A stretch of DNA of 64,000 nt, from the NCBI GenBank assembly GCA_013364255.1, contig CP054936.1, positions 1,426,001 to 1,490,000 on the forward strand, given 5' to 3'. Shown piece by piece: positions 1 through 8,534 of this stretch (position 1 is its first letter; each line of letters begins with the position of its first letter). The notes under the pieces are model-generated. The model made no database searches, had not been told where the DNA came from, and saw only the letters and a list, made by a program, of their open reading frames with translations. The translations under genes were made by a program, and so were the position numbers. This stretch comes from Streptomyces seoulensis. GTDB lineage: Bacteria; Actinomycetota; Actinomycetes; Streptomycetales; Streptomycetaceae.

Positions 1-104
1 CGAGAGAGGGGGAGGGGGGACACCACTATTGGACTGCACCAATGAGCGGGTCAAGAGGTGTGCGTACGACGGGAGTTGACGCTCGACGGGCGGGATGCCC
101 GGAT

Positions 105-138
105 CGCGCCGGCCGTCCGGGGAGTGACGGCCGGCGCG
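105..138. terminator. Hairpin terminator downstream of the S1 protease
   Basis: Perfect 13-bp inverted repeat (105-117 and 126-138, arm CGCGCCGGCCGTC) with an 8-nt loop. It lies just beyond the stop of the minus-strand protease gene. There is no clear T-tract, which is usual for Streptomyces hairpin terminators. Confidence 0.7.
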
Positions 139-160
139 AGCGGGAGTCCGTGCGGTCACC

Positions 161-1321
161 TCATGCGGTGTGCAGGGTGAGGCCGTAGCGGCTCAGGATC
201 TCGTTGATCGGCTGGTACCAGGTCTCGCCTCCGCTGCTGCAATTGCCCCAACCGCCGGAGGTGACGCCCTGCGCCTGGTCGCCGCTGATGAACGAGCCGC
301 CGGAGTCGCCGGGTTCGGCGCAGACGTTGGTCTTCGTCATCTGGTGGACGGCGCCCTGGCTGTAGTTGACGGTCTCGTTCTTGGCGAGGACGGTGCCGCA
401 GTGCCAGTGCGAGGTCGAGCCCGAGCGGCAGATGGAGGCGCCGACGGGCGCCTCGGCCGAGCCGCGCACCAGCTGGTCGGAGACGGTTCCCCAGCCGAGT
501 ACGACGGGCACGGTCCACCAGCCGCTGCCGACGTTGACCCAGGCGTAGTCGTTGTCGGGAAACGACGACCCCTGGAAGTTGCCGATGTACGTGTGGTCCC
601 AGCCGCTGACGGCGGCGCCGGGCTGGGCGCAGTGGCCGGCGGTGACGAAGCCGCCGTACACGGAGAAGCCTATGGAGCAGCGCACGTTGCCCGTGTAGTA
701 GGGGTCGCCGCCGACCGTGCCGGCCGCGAGGGTGCGAGGGGTGGCGTCGGTCCGGCCCACGGTGACCGGGCCCGCCTCGAGGGCGCGGTCCACGAAGGCT
801 TTGACATCGTTGTCGTCCTGGTAGGCGGCGACCACGTCGACGGTGACGGAGTTGGACCGGGCGTCCACGTGCCAGCCGGCCACTCCGGCGGGCGCGCGCA
901 GGGCGTCGACACGTCGCATGGCCGCGTTCAGCTCCCGCTCGCTGTGCCGGACGAGGCTGACGCGGGCGCCGGTCGCCTCGACGGCCTTCCGGTCGCCGGT
1001 GCGGGTGAGGGCCACGACGAGCTTTCCGCTCGACGCGTCGAACCACGAACCGCCGTACGCGTCGCCGGCCGCGCGCTCGGCGCGGGTCTCCACCGTGCGG
1101 GCCGTCGTCTCGGCGGCGAGCCGGTCGACCGCCTCGCTCCGGGTGAGGCCGAAGTCGCGCTGCATGGCCGTCAGCAGACCGTCGGACGCGGCGGCCTGAC
1201 GGGTGGAGGCGGCGGACGATGTGGGCGCGTCGTCGGCGGACGCCTGGGCGAGCCCGGCGGACGCGGCGGTCAGGAGCAGGCCGGCGGACAGCACCGCGCG
1301 GAGAACCGTTCTGTGTCTCAA
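161..1321 (-). CDS. Secreted S1 family serine protease with pro-domain (streptogrisin / alpha-lytic type)
   Basis: A 386-residue preproenzyme expected to fold outside the cell, cleave its own pro-region and digest external protein. Residues 1-30 form a signal peptide ending near AQASA. A pro-domain of the alpha-lytic type follows (about 40-190, with the conserved stretch around VDVVAAYQDDNDVKAFVD). The mature chymotrypsin-like domain starts near residue 205. The catalytic triad is visible: His230 in VTAGHC, Asp in DNDYAWV, and Ser340 in GDSGGS. Paired cysteines (CSIGF/GHC; CRSGS/HCG; NVCAEPG/WGNC) fit streptogrisin disulfides. No C-terminal carbohydrate-binding domain is present. The gene is divergent from the GH92 gene, with a palindromic operator-like site near its start. 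Confidence 0.93.
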   Translation of the reverse strand: MRHRTVLRAVLSAGLLLTAASAGLAQASADDAPTSSAASTRQAAASDGLLTAMQRDFGLTRSEAVDRLAAETTARTVETRAERAAGDAYGGSWFDASSGKLVVALTRTGDRKAVEATGARVSLVRHSERELNAAMRRVDALRAPAGVAGWHVDARSNSVTVDVVAAYQDDNDVKAFVDRALEAGPVTVGRTDATPRTLAAGTVGGDPYYTGNVRCSIGFSVYGGFVTAGHCAQPGAAVSGWDHTYIGNFQGSSFPDNDYAWVNVGSGWWTVPVVLGWGTVSDQLVRGSAEAPVGASICRSGSTSHWHCGTVLAKNETVNYSQGAVHQMTKTNVCAEPGDSGGSFISGDQAQGVTSGGWGNCSSGGETWYQPINEILSRYGLTLHTA

Positions 1322-1373
1322 GGGAGTTGCCTCTCGTCGATCCGGAGGTCGGTGGGGGTGCGAAGGCAGGGGC

Positions 1374-1387
1374 TGAGAGCGCTCTCA
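1374..1387. promoter_or_regulatory. LacI-type palindrome TGAGAGCGCTCTCA
   Basis: A perfect 14-bp palindrome about 55 nt upstream of the protease start. It resembles the Streptomyces CebR box (TGGGAGCGCTCCCA), with A/T in place of G/C at the third and twelfth positions. A weaker copy with the same GAGCGCTC core sits at 1502-1509. Recognition by a LacI-family sugar repressor is an inference. Confidence 0.5.
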
Positions 1388-1530
1388 CGGTCTGGCGCGT
1401 TTCACGGTAGCGCCGTCGTGTTGGCAGGTCCATACCAAGCTCCAAGTGGTCTCGTTCCCCGGCCCATTGACGCGCCTCCTCCCCCTCACTAACTTCGACG
1501 CGAGCGCTCTCCCCCTTGGCCCGCCGTGCC

Positions 1531-1542
1531 GACAACGTTGTC
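1531..1542. promoter_or_regulatory. LacI-type palindrome GACAACGTTGTC upstream of GH92
   Basis: A perfect 12-bp palindrome with a central CG, the form LacI/GalR family operators take. It lies about 40 nt upstream of the GH92 start codon, where a bound repressor would block transcription. Confidence 0.55.
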
Positions 1543-1582
1543 AAGCGCGGTCCTGCCACACCCCCCTGAAGGAGAGAAGGCC

Positions 1583-4500
1583 ATGCGCCTGTCCGTGTCC
1601 GCCCTGCCCACGCGAGCCAGACCCTTACGTGGCCGGAGCCGTTCCCGCCGCACCCGGAGCCGCGCCCTCATCACGGCCGTCGGCACCGTCACCGCACTCG
1701 CCTGCCTCACCACCCTGCCGGCCCAGGCCACCCCCGCCACGCCCGCGCTCACACCCGCCGCGAGGACGTCCGCCGCCCCGGTCGCCGATCCGGCCTCCCT
1801 CGTCAACCCCTTCATCGGCACCTCGAACGCCGCCGACGACTTCCCCGGCGCCGACGTGCCGTTCGGCATGGTCCAGTGGAGCCCGGACACCCCCTCGCGG
1901 CCCGACGGCGGCGGCTACGAGTACAAGGACTCCTCGATCACCGGGTTCAGCCTGACCCACATCGCGGGACCCGGCTGCGGCGCGGCCGGGGACGTGCCCG
2001 TCCTGCCCACGGTCGGCGCGGTGGACACCGGGGCCGCCGACGCGTTCGCGCACAGCTCCGAGTCCGCGACGGCCGGCTCCTACAAGGTCGGCCTCGCCAA
2101 CGGCGTGACCACCGAGCTGACCGCGACGACCCGCAGCGGCATGGCCCGCTTCACCTTCCCGGCGAGCACCCGCTCCAACCTGGTGTTCAAGCTCACCGGC
2201 AGCCAGAGCACGGCGAGCGCCACCACGTTCACCAAGGTGTCGCCCACCGAGGTGAGCGGCCAGGTCACCAGCGGGCACTTCTGCGGCGCGGGCAACACCT
2301 ACACCGTCTACTTCGACATGGTCTTCGACCGCCCCTTCACCGGCCAGGGCACCGCCGCCGCCCCCGCCGCCAAGGCCCCGTCCACGACGCCGCGCGCCTC
2401 CAAGAACGCCGCCGAACCGCCCAACTCCCCCCGCCTGCACGGCGCGGCGCCCAAGTCCTCCACGCCCAAGACCCGTACAAGCGAGACCCGTACGCCCAAG
2501 AAGGCCGCCGCACCGCAGGCCGCAACCTCCAGCGGCTACGTCACCTTCGACACCACGGCCAACCCGGTCGTCCAGGCTAAGGTCGGCGTCTCCTACGTGT
2601 CCCAGGCCGGCGCGGTCGCCAACCGCACCGCCGAGAACGCCGGCTGGGACTTCGCCGCCACCCGTGACGCCGCCAAGAGCGCCTGGAACACGCTGCTGGG
2701 CCGGGCCCGCGTCTCGGGCGGCACGGCCGACCAGCAGACGCAGTTCTACACCGCGCTCTACCACTCCCTGCTGCACCCGAACGTCATCAGCGACACCGAC
2801 GGCCGCTACCCCGGCTTCGACGGCGCCGTCCACACCGTGGACGCGGGCCACAAGGCGGTCTACGCCAACTACTCGGGCTGGGACGTCTACCGCACCCAGT
2901 CGCAGCTGGAAGCGCTGATCGCCCCGCAGGCCGCCTCCGACACCGCCCAGTCGATGCTGGACGACTACGCGCAGACCGGCCGGTTCCCCAAGTGGTCGGA
3001 GAACAACGGGGAGTCGTACGTCATGGTCGGCGACCCGGGCGCCGCGATGATCGCCGACTTCTACGCGTTCGGCGCGCGCGACTTCGACACCGCGACCGCC
3101 CTGAAGGACATGATCGCCGAGGCGAGCAAGGCCAACAACAACCGCCCCGGACTGCCCTACCTGAACGCGCCGGGCTACCTGCCGCACGACGGCAGCTACG
3201 GCTGCTGCAACTTCTACGGCCCCGTCGCCACCACCCTGGAGTACGACACCGCCGACTTCGCGCTCTCCGCGTTCGCCGGCGCGCTCGGCGACGGCGCCAC
3301 CCAGCGCACCTACGCCCACCGCGCGCAGGACTGGCGCAACGTGCTGAACCCGGCCTCCGGGTTCGTCCAGCCGCGTAACGCCGACGGCGGCTGGACCGGC
3401 GGCTTCGACCCGACCAGCGGCACCGACATGGTCGAGGCCGACTCGTGGATCTACACCGGCATGGTGCCCTTCGACGTGGCCGGACTCGCCGCCGCCAAGG
3501 GCGGCAACACGGCCATGAACCACTACCTGGACACCGTGCTGCGCAGCTACACCGGCGACAAGGGGTACGCCTGGGTCGGCAACGAGCCCAGCATCGAACT
3601 GCCCTGGGAGTACGACTACACCGGCCAGCCCTACAAGACGCAGGCGACCGTGCGGCACATCCAGGACCAGATCTGGGCGAACACACCCGGCGGCCTTGCC
3701 GACGGCAACGACGACCTCGGCGCGATGAGCGCCTGGTACGTGTGGTCCGCGCTCGGCATGTACCCGATGACACCGGGAACCTCCGACCTGGCCCTGGGCT
3801 CCCCGCTGTTCCCGCAGGCCGCCCTGACCCTGCCGTCCGGCAAGACGCTGACCGTAGTCGGCGACGGCGCCGCCGACAACGCCCCCTACGTGCAGTCCGC
3901 GACGTTCAACGGCTCGCCCTGGAACAACGCCTACGCCCCCGCCGCCGCCCTCACCGCGGGCGGCACCCTCGGCTACACGCTGGGCGCCACCGCCAACACG
4001 AGCTGGGCCACCGGCGCCGACCAGGCACCGCCCTCCTACGGCGGCGACCTCGGCACACCCGTCCGGCCGCGCGTCGGCCCCGTCACCTCCGGGGTCTCGG
4101 CCGCCCTGTGCGTCGACGCCGCCGACTCCGGCACCGCCGACGGCACCCACGCCCAGATCTGGAGCTGCAACGGCAGCTACGCCCAGGACTGGGTGATCGC
4201 CGCCGACGGCACGATCCGCACCCTCGGCAAGTGCCTGGACGCCGCCGACAGCGGCACCGCCAACGGCACGCACGTGCAGTTGTGGACGTGCAACGGCAGC
4301 GGCGCCCAGCAGTGGACGCCCGGCGCGGGCGGCTCACTCGTCAACCCGCACTCCACGCTGTGCCTGGACGACCCGGCCGGCTCCACCACGAACGGCGCCC
4401 AGCTCCAGCTCTACACCTGCAACGGGTCCGCGGCGCAGACGTGGAAGCTCCCGGCCGCGCCGCCCGCCCGCACCGGCGTCGTCACCTCGGGTGTCTCCTC

Positions 4501-4858
4501 CTCCCTGTGCCTGGACGACCAGTCCTCGGGAACCGGCAACGGCAACCCGGTCCAGCTGTGGGGCTGCGACGGCACACCCGCCCAGAGCTGGACGCTCGCG
4601 GCGGACGGCACGTTCCGGGTGCTGGGCGCCTGCCTGGACGCCGCCAACAGCGGCACCGCCGACGGCACACCCGTCCAGCTCTACGCCTGCAACGGCACCG
4701 GCGCCCAGCAGTGGCTGGCCACTGCCTCCGGCCAACTGATCAACACCCATTCCGGCCTGTGCCTGGACGACCCGAACTCCAGCACGGTGGAGGGCACCCG
4801 GGTGCAGCTGTACACCTGCAACGGGAGCAGCGCCCAGAAGTGGCAGCTGCCTTCCTGA
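1583..4858 (+). CDS. Secreted GH92 alpha-mannosidase with two ricin-type lectin domains
   Basis: Exo-alpha-mannosidase family enzyme (1091 residues) that would trim mannose from extracellular glycans or mannoproteins. The ATG at 1583 is chosen because GAAGGAGAGAAGG precedes it; earlier in-frame codons have no ribosome site. A long arginine-rich signal peptide ends near residue 49 (LPAQA). The GH92 region spans about 70-820 and shows the family block ending GNDDLGAMSAWYVW, where the calcium and catalytic acidic residues lie. Residues about 253-319 are a lysine/proline/threonine-rich low-complexity insert inside the catalytic region, which is unusual. Two tandem beta-trefoil (CBM13) domains follow at about 833-960 and 967-1091, each with repeated CLD and QxW-type signatures. 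Likely controlled by the palindrome just upstream. Confidence 0.92.
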   Translation: MRLSVSALPTRARPLRGRSRSRRTRSRALITAVGTVTALACLTTLPAQATPATPALTPAARTSAAPVADPASLVNPFIGTSNAADDFPGADVPFGMVQWSPDTPSRPDGGGYEYKDSSITGFSLTHIAGPGCGAAGDVPVLPTVGAVDTGAADAFAHSSESATAGSYKVGLANGVTTELTATTRSGMARFTFPASTRSNLVFKLTGSQSTASATTFTKVSPTEVSGQVTSGHFCGAGNTYTVYFDMVFDRPFTGQGTAAAPAAKAPSTTPRASKNAAEPPNSPRLHGAAPKSSTPKTRTSETRTPKKAAAPQAATSSGYVTFDTTANPVVQAKVGVSYVSQAGAVANRTAENAGWDFAATRDAAKSAWNTLLGRARVSGGTADQQTQFYTALYHSLLHPNVISDTDGRYPGFDGAVHTVDAGHKAVYANYSGWDVYRTQSQLEALIAPQAASDTAQSMLDDYAQTGRFPKWSENNGESYVMVGDPGAAMIADFYAFGARDFDTATALKDMIAEASKANNNRPGLPYLNAPGYLPHDGSYGCCNFYGPVATTLEYDTADFALSAFAGALGDGATQRTYAHRAQDWRNVLNPASGFVQPRNADGGWTGGFDPTSGTDMVEADSWIYTGMVPFDVAGLAAAKGGNTAMNHYLDTVLRSYTGDKGYAWVGNEPSIELPWEYDYTGQPYKTQATVRHIQDQIWANTPGGLADGNDDLGAMSAWYVWSALGMYPMTPGTSDLALGSPLFPQAALTLPSGKTLTVVGDGAADNAPYVQSATFNGSPWNNAYAPAAALTAGGTLGYTLGATANTSWATGADQAPPSYGGDLGTPVRPRVGPVTSGVSAALCVDAADSGTADGTHAQIWSCNGSYAQDWVIAADGTIRTLGKCLDAADSGTANGTHVQLWTCNGSGAQQWTPGAGGSLVNPHSTLCLDDPAGSTTNGAQLQLYTCNGSAAQTWKLPAAPPARTGVVTSGVSSSLCLDDQSSGTGNGNPVQLWGCDGTPAQSWTLAADGTFRVLGACLDAANSGTADGTPVQLYACNGTGAQQWLATASGQLINTHSGLCLDDPNSSTVEGTRVQLYTCNGSSAQKWQLPS

Positions 4859-4872
4859 AACACCTGTTCATG

Positions 4873-4914
4873 GCACCGGCGGACCTGCCGCGCCTCGGGC
4901 GGGTCCGCCGGTGC
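4873..4914. terminator. Bidirectional hairpin terminator
   Basis: A 13-bp perfect stem (4873-4885 paired with 4902-4914, arm GCACCGGCGGACC) with a 16-nt loop. It sits between the convergent GH92 and phosphatase genes and could serve both. Confidence 0.65.
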
Positions 4915-4920
4915 GGCCGG

Positions 4921-7290
4921 TCAGCCGGGCAGGGCCAGCTCGGCCCAGATGGTCTTGCCCGAGTGGCCGTAGCGGCTGCCCCACCGGGTGCTGAGCTGGG
5001 CGACGAGGAACAGGCCGCGGCCGCCCTCGTCGGCCACGGAGGCGCGGCGCAGCCGGGGCTGGGTGTTGCTCGGGTCGCTGACCTCGCACACCAGGACGTC
5101 GCCGCGGATCAGCCGGAGACCGATCGGCCCGCCCGCGTAACGGATCGCGTTGGTGACCAGTTCGCTGACGATCAGCTCGACGGTGAAGTCGAGGTCGGCG
5201 AGCCCCCACCGGGCGAGCCGGCCGGCGGCAGCGGCCCGGGCCTCGGCGACGGTCTCGGGGTCGGCCGGGAACTCCCACTGGGCGATGGCGTCCGGCGGCA
5301 GCGGCCGGACGCGGGCCAGCAGCAGCGCCGTGTCGTCGGCCGCCGGAACACCCACCTGCTCGGTCAGGGCGCGGCCGGCCGCCGCGAGGGAGCACCCGGA
5401 CCGGCGGAGGGCGGTGATGCGGTCGGCCAGGTGGAGCACGGCCGCGTCGATGTCGTCGTCGGGCCGGCTGAGCAGGCCGTCGGTGTAGAGGGCGAGCCAG
5501 CTGTCGGCGGGCACGTGGACGGTGACCGGTTCGAAGGGCAGCCCGCCGACGCCCAGCGGCGGACCGGGCAGGACCGGCAGGGGGCGGCCGACGCCGTCCG
5601 GGCCGGTCATGATGGGCGGCGGATGTCCGGCGCTGGCCACCGTGCACTGCTCCGTGACCGGGTCGTAGAGCGCGACCAGGCAGGTGGCGCCCACCGCGTC
5701 GCGATCCGCCGGCGCGGCCTCCGCGGCGAGCCGGGCGACCAACTCGTCCAGGCGGGTGAGCAGTTCGTCCGGGGACAGCTCCAGGTCGGCGAGCGTCTGC
5801 ACGGCGGTGCGCAGCCGCCCCATGGTGGCCGCGGCGTGCAGGCCGTGTCCGATCACGTCCCCGACGACCATGGCCACCCGCAGCGAGGGCAGCGGGACGG
5901 CGTCGAACCAGTCCCCGCCGATCTCCGCGCCGCCGGCCGCCGGCAGGTACCCGCCGACGGTCTCCAGGGCCGGGCCGCGCGTGTTCGCCGCGGGCAGCAG
6001 CCGGTGTTGCAGGGCCACGGCGGCGCGGTGCTCGCGGGTGTAGCGGCGCGCGTTGTCCATGCTGAGCGCGGAGTGCGCGGCGATCTCGGTGAGCAGGTCG
6101 GCGTCCTGCTGGTCGAAGGGGTCCGCGCCGTCGGTGCGCCAGGCGGTGATGAACCCGAGGATGAGACCGCGGGCGAACATGGGCGCGATGACGAAGGAGT
6201 GGCCGCCCTCGGGGATGAGGTCCGCGCTCATCAGCGGGACGCCCGCCACGCCCCGGTCGACCGTGGCGCGGTCGATGATGACCGTGCGCCCTTCCTGGAG
6301 GAGGCGCAGTTGCGGCTGGTCCGGGAACGGCGGGATCGCGGACCCGGGCCGCACCATCCCCGCCGCGCGGTCGCCGGTCGCCTGAAGGGCCAGCCGGCAC
6401 AGGTGGAGGTCGCCGCCGCCGACGGCCTTGGGCGGCTCGTCGCCGGTCAGGACGGCTTCGGCGAGGTCGACCGCCGCCACGTCCGCGAGACCGGGCACCA
6501 GCACCTCGGCGATGTCCTCGGCGGCGTCCCGCACCTGCAGGGAGCGGCCGATGCAGACGGCGGCTCGGTGCCGCAGCCGCAGCCGGCGGGCGGCGAGCCA
6601 CTGCGCGGTGGCGTCCGTCAGCAGCGCGGCGACCCCGCGGGGCCGGCCGGCGCGGTCGGTGAGGCGGAGGGCGGTCACCGAGAGCGAGCGTTCCCGCACC
6701 GGGGGCAGCACGGTGCGCACATGCTGTTCGGCGGCCACCTGCGGCACCCCCGTCTCCAGCACGGTACGCAGTCTCGCCTCGGCGGCGGCCGCGTCCGGGG
6801 CCTCCATCACCTCGGCCAGCCGGGTGCCCAGGGGCGGCGCCGGGACGTCCTCCGAGGGCAGGTTGGTGCGCAGCAGGGTCAGGTCCGCGTCGCGCAGGAC
6901 GAGCCCGACCTGGTCCTGGGCCAGCAGGGCGCGCAGCAGCGCCGCTCCCTGCTCGGCCTCCTGCGCGCGGTCGGCGGGGACGACGAGCAGCAGCCGCAGC
7001 GCGGCGCCCTCCAGGGGCAGGACGCGGCAGTGGACGGGGACGGTGTGACCGCGGGCGTGCCGCATCAGGGCCGGCCACTCGGGCGTGGGGGAACCCGGGG
7101 CGAGCGAGCCGTCCGGCGCCTGGGCGAACAGCCGTTCCACGGGGTGGCCGCGGACCTCCTCGAAGGACCGGCCCAGCAGCTCCGCCGCGGCGCGGGACCA
7201 GTGGACGACCGCGCCCCGTTCGTCGATCAGGGCGACCGCGACGTCCGTCAGGACGCCGTCGGCGTCGTCCCGCGTGCGGCGACTGGTCAT
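4921..7290 (-). CDS. PAS-GAF-SpoIIE phosphatase with C-terminal HATPase (anti-sigma kinase-like) domain
   Basis: Cytoplasmic 789-residue regulator of the actinobacterial partner-switching type. A PAS domain occupies about 10-125 and a second PAS-like segment about 140-255. A GAF domain spans about 265-425 and a PP2C-type SpoIIE phosphatase about 440-655, with the metal-binding GGDWFD and VVGDVIGHG motifs. A GHKL ATPase of the RsbW/SpoIIAB type ends the protein (about 670-789, with ELVTNAIRY and DEGGRGLFLV). Such proteins typically dephosphorylate an anti-anti-sigma factor while the HATPase domain phosphorylates it or binds sigma. No partner gene is adjacent, so the target is unknown. The ATG start follows directly from the divergent intergenic region. 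Confidence 0.92.
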   Translation of the reverse strand: MTSRRTRDDADGVLTDVAVALIDERGAVVHWSRAAAELLGRSFEEVRGHPVERLFAQAPDGSLAPGSPTPEWPALMRHARGHTVPVHCRVLPLEGAALRLLLVVPADRAQEAEQGAALLRALLAQDQVGLVLRDADLTLLRTNLPSEDVPAPPLGTRLAEVMEAPDAAAAEARLRTVLETGVPQVAAEQHVRTVLPPVRERSLSVTALRLTDRAGRPRGVAALLTDATAQWLAARRLRLRHRAAVCIGRSLQVRDAAEDIAEVLVPGLADVAAVDLAEAVLTGDEPPKAVGGGDLHLCRLALQATGDRAAGMVRPGSAIPPFPDQPQLRLLQEGRTVIIDRATVDRGVAGVPLMSADLIPEGGHSFVIAPMFARGLILGFITAWRTDGADPFDQQDADLLTEIAAHSALSMDNARRYTREHRAAVALQHRLLPAANTRGPALETVGGYLPAAGGAEIGGDWFDAVPLPSLRVAMVVGDVIGHGLHAAATMGRLRTAVQTLADLELSPDELLTRLDELVARLAAEAAPADRDAVGATCLVALYDPVTEQCTVASAGHPPPIMTGPDGVGRPLPVLPGPPLGVGGLPFEPVTVHVPADSWLALYTDGLLSRPDDDIDAAVLHLADRITALRRSGCSLAAAGRALTEQVGVPAADDTALLLARVRPLPPDAIAQWEFPADPETVAEARAAAAGRLARWGLADLDFTVELIVSELVTNAIRYAGGPIGLRLIRGDVLVCEVSDPSNTQPRLRRASVADEGGRGLFLVAQLSTRWGSRYGHSGKTIWAELALPG

Positions 7291-7473
7291 ATGCGTCCCT
7301 ACTGCCCGAACAAGGCAATGAATGAGCCCATTATGTGCTCCGGTGCGGATTCATGACGGTTGCCGGGGCGCGTCCTGCGCGAAGTGTCGCGTGCGAAGGC
7401 GCCCGCCTCGGCCGCACGGCGAACGCCCGGACGCCGCCCGGACACCACCCGGACGACGTGTCGGGCTGCGTAC

Positions 7474-7508
7474 TAAGGATTGCTTATCAGCTCATCTTTC
7501 CTTATGGT
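7474..7508 (+). promoter_or_regulatory. Promoter with overlapping inverted repeat for the flavin reductase / HxlR operon
   Basis: TTGCTT (7480-7485) and TATGGT (7503-7508) are separated by 17 nt, a plausible vegetative promoter. A 6-bp inverted repeat, TAAGGA (7474-7479) and TCCTTA (7499-7504), frames the same segment, so a bound dimer would cover the -35 to -10 region. The likely regulator is the HxlR protein encoded by the second gene of the operon. The local AT-rich composition stands out from its surroundings. Confidence 0.5.
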
Positions 7509-7542
7509 GATCGCCATCGCACAGGAAAGGCGGACGTCGAAC

Positions 7543-8121
7543 GTGAGCAAGCTGGAAATCATCGTCGCGAGCACCCGGCCCGGACGCATAGGCCCGAGCG
7601 TGGCGCGGTGGATCGAGGCGGAGGCCGTGGCGCACGCGGGATTCGCCGAGGTCGAGGTGGTGGACCTCGCGGAGGTGGACCTCCCCTTCATGAACGAACC
7701 CCACCACCCGCGGCTCGGCCGCTACACCCACCAGCACACCCGGGACTGGAGCGCCAAGGTCGCCGAGGCGGACGCCTTCGTGTTCGTCATGCCGGAGTAC
7801 AACTACGGCTACAACGCCGAACTCAAGAACGCGATCGACTACCTCCACAACGAGTGGAAGTACAAGCCGGTGGGCCTGGTCAGCTACGGCGGCGTGTCCG
7901 CGGGGACGCGCGCGGCCCAGATGATCAAGCAGGTGGTCACCACGCTGAAGATGACGCCCGTCTTCGAGGCCGTCTCCATCCCCTTCGTGCAGCAGTTCCT
8001 CGACGACGACAAGCGGCTGACGCCCAACGACGTCATGACCGGCTCGGCCAAGGCGATGCTGGACGAACTGGCGCGCGTCACCGACGCCCTGCGCCCGCTG
8101 CGCGCACCGGCCGGTACGTGA
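7543..8121 (+). CDS. NADPH-dependent FMN reductase-like flavoprotein
   Basis: A 192-residue flavodoxin-fold oxidoreductase (FMN_red family), probably reducing flavin or quinone-like substrates with NAD(P)H. The N-terminal phosphate-binding motif is STRPGRIG, and the flavin-contact segment MPEYNYGYNAELKNAIDY is characteristic. GTG at 7543 is preferred: GGAAAGGCGG lies 9 nt upstream, and the predicted promoter -10 box overlaps the earlier in-frame ATG at 7504, which would therefore not be transcribed. Its stop overlaps the start of the HxlR regulator (GTGA), so the two are translationally coupled. This pairing fits redox- or electrophile-responsive systems such as YodB-AzoR, by analogy. Confidence 0.88.
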   Translation: MSKLEIIVASTRPGRIGPSVARWIEAEAVAHAGFAEVEVVDLAEVDLPFMNEPHHPRLGRYTHQHTRDWSAKVAEADAFVFVMPEYNYGYNAELKNAIDYLHNEWKYKPVGLVSYGGVSAGTRAAQMIKQVVTTLKMTPVFEAVSIPFVQQFLDDDKRLTPNDVMTGSAKAMLDELARVTDALRPLRAPAGT

Positions 8122-8504
8122 CCCCCGCCCCGCCGCCCCGGGACGGGGACGTCCCGACGCCGCCGGACGGGGACGTCCACCCGGTGTGCACGCGCTTCCA
8201 CACCGCGATCGAGATGATCGGCACCCGGTGGACCGGCGCCATCCTGCGCGCCCTGTTCACGGACCAGCACCGGTACGCGCAGATCAAGGCCGCCATCCCC
8301 GGGATGAGCGACACGATGCTGGCCCAGCGGCTGCGCGAACTCCAGCGCGACGGCCTGGTCGAGCGCCACGTGCTGCCCACCACGCCTGTCCAGGTGGAGT
8401 ACCGCCTGACCCGCAAGGGACGCGAGCTGGAACCGGTCCTGGACGCGATCATCGTCTGGTCGCACACCTGGGTCCCGCTGCCGGGCGCGGACCGGGACGG
8501 CTGA
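8118..8504 (+). CDS. HxlR family winged-helix transcriptional regulator
   Basis: A 128-residue DNA-binding protein. After a proline-rich N-terminus, the HxlR domain runs from about residue 22 (CTRFHTAIEMIGTRWTGAIL) through the recognition segment GMSDTMLAQRLRELQRDGLVER and the wing VEYRLTRKGREL. A single cysteine near the start of the domain (about residue 22) matches the position of the redox-sensing cysteine in YodB/HypR-like members, so thiol-based sensing is possible but unproven. GTG at 8118 overlaps the flavin reductase stop codon by three bases, so both proteins come from one transcript. It probably represses its own operon through the inverted repeat at 7474-7504. Confidence 0.87.
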   Translation: MTPAPPPRDGDVPTPPDGDVHPVCTRFHTAIEMIGTRWTGAILRALFTDQHRYAQIKAAIPGMSDTMLAQRLRELQRDGLVERHVLPTTPVQVEYRLTRKGRELEPVLDAIIVWSHTWVPLPGADRDG

Positions 8505-8534
8505 CAGCGGCGGCGGAGGCGCGGGCACCGGCGG

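Noticed and set aside
3445..7356. A 1303-codon plus-strand frame across the GH92 gene and phosphatase gene
   Set aside because: It is a frame shadow spanning two genes on opposite strands and the terminator hairpin between them, with arginine/glycine-rich nonsense.
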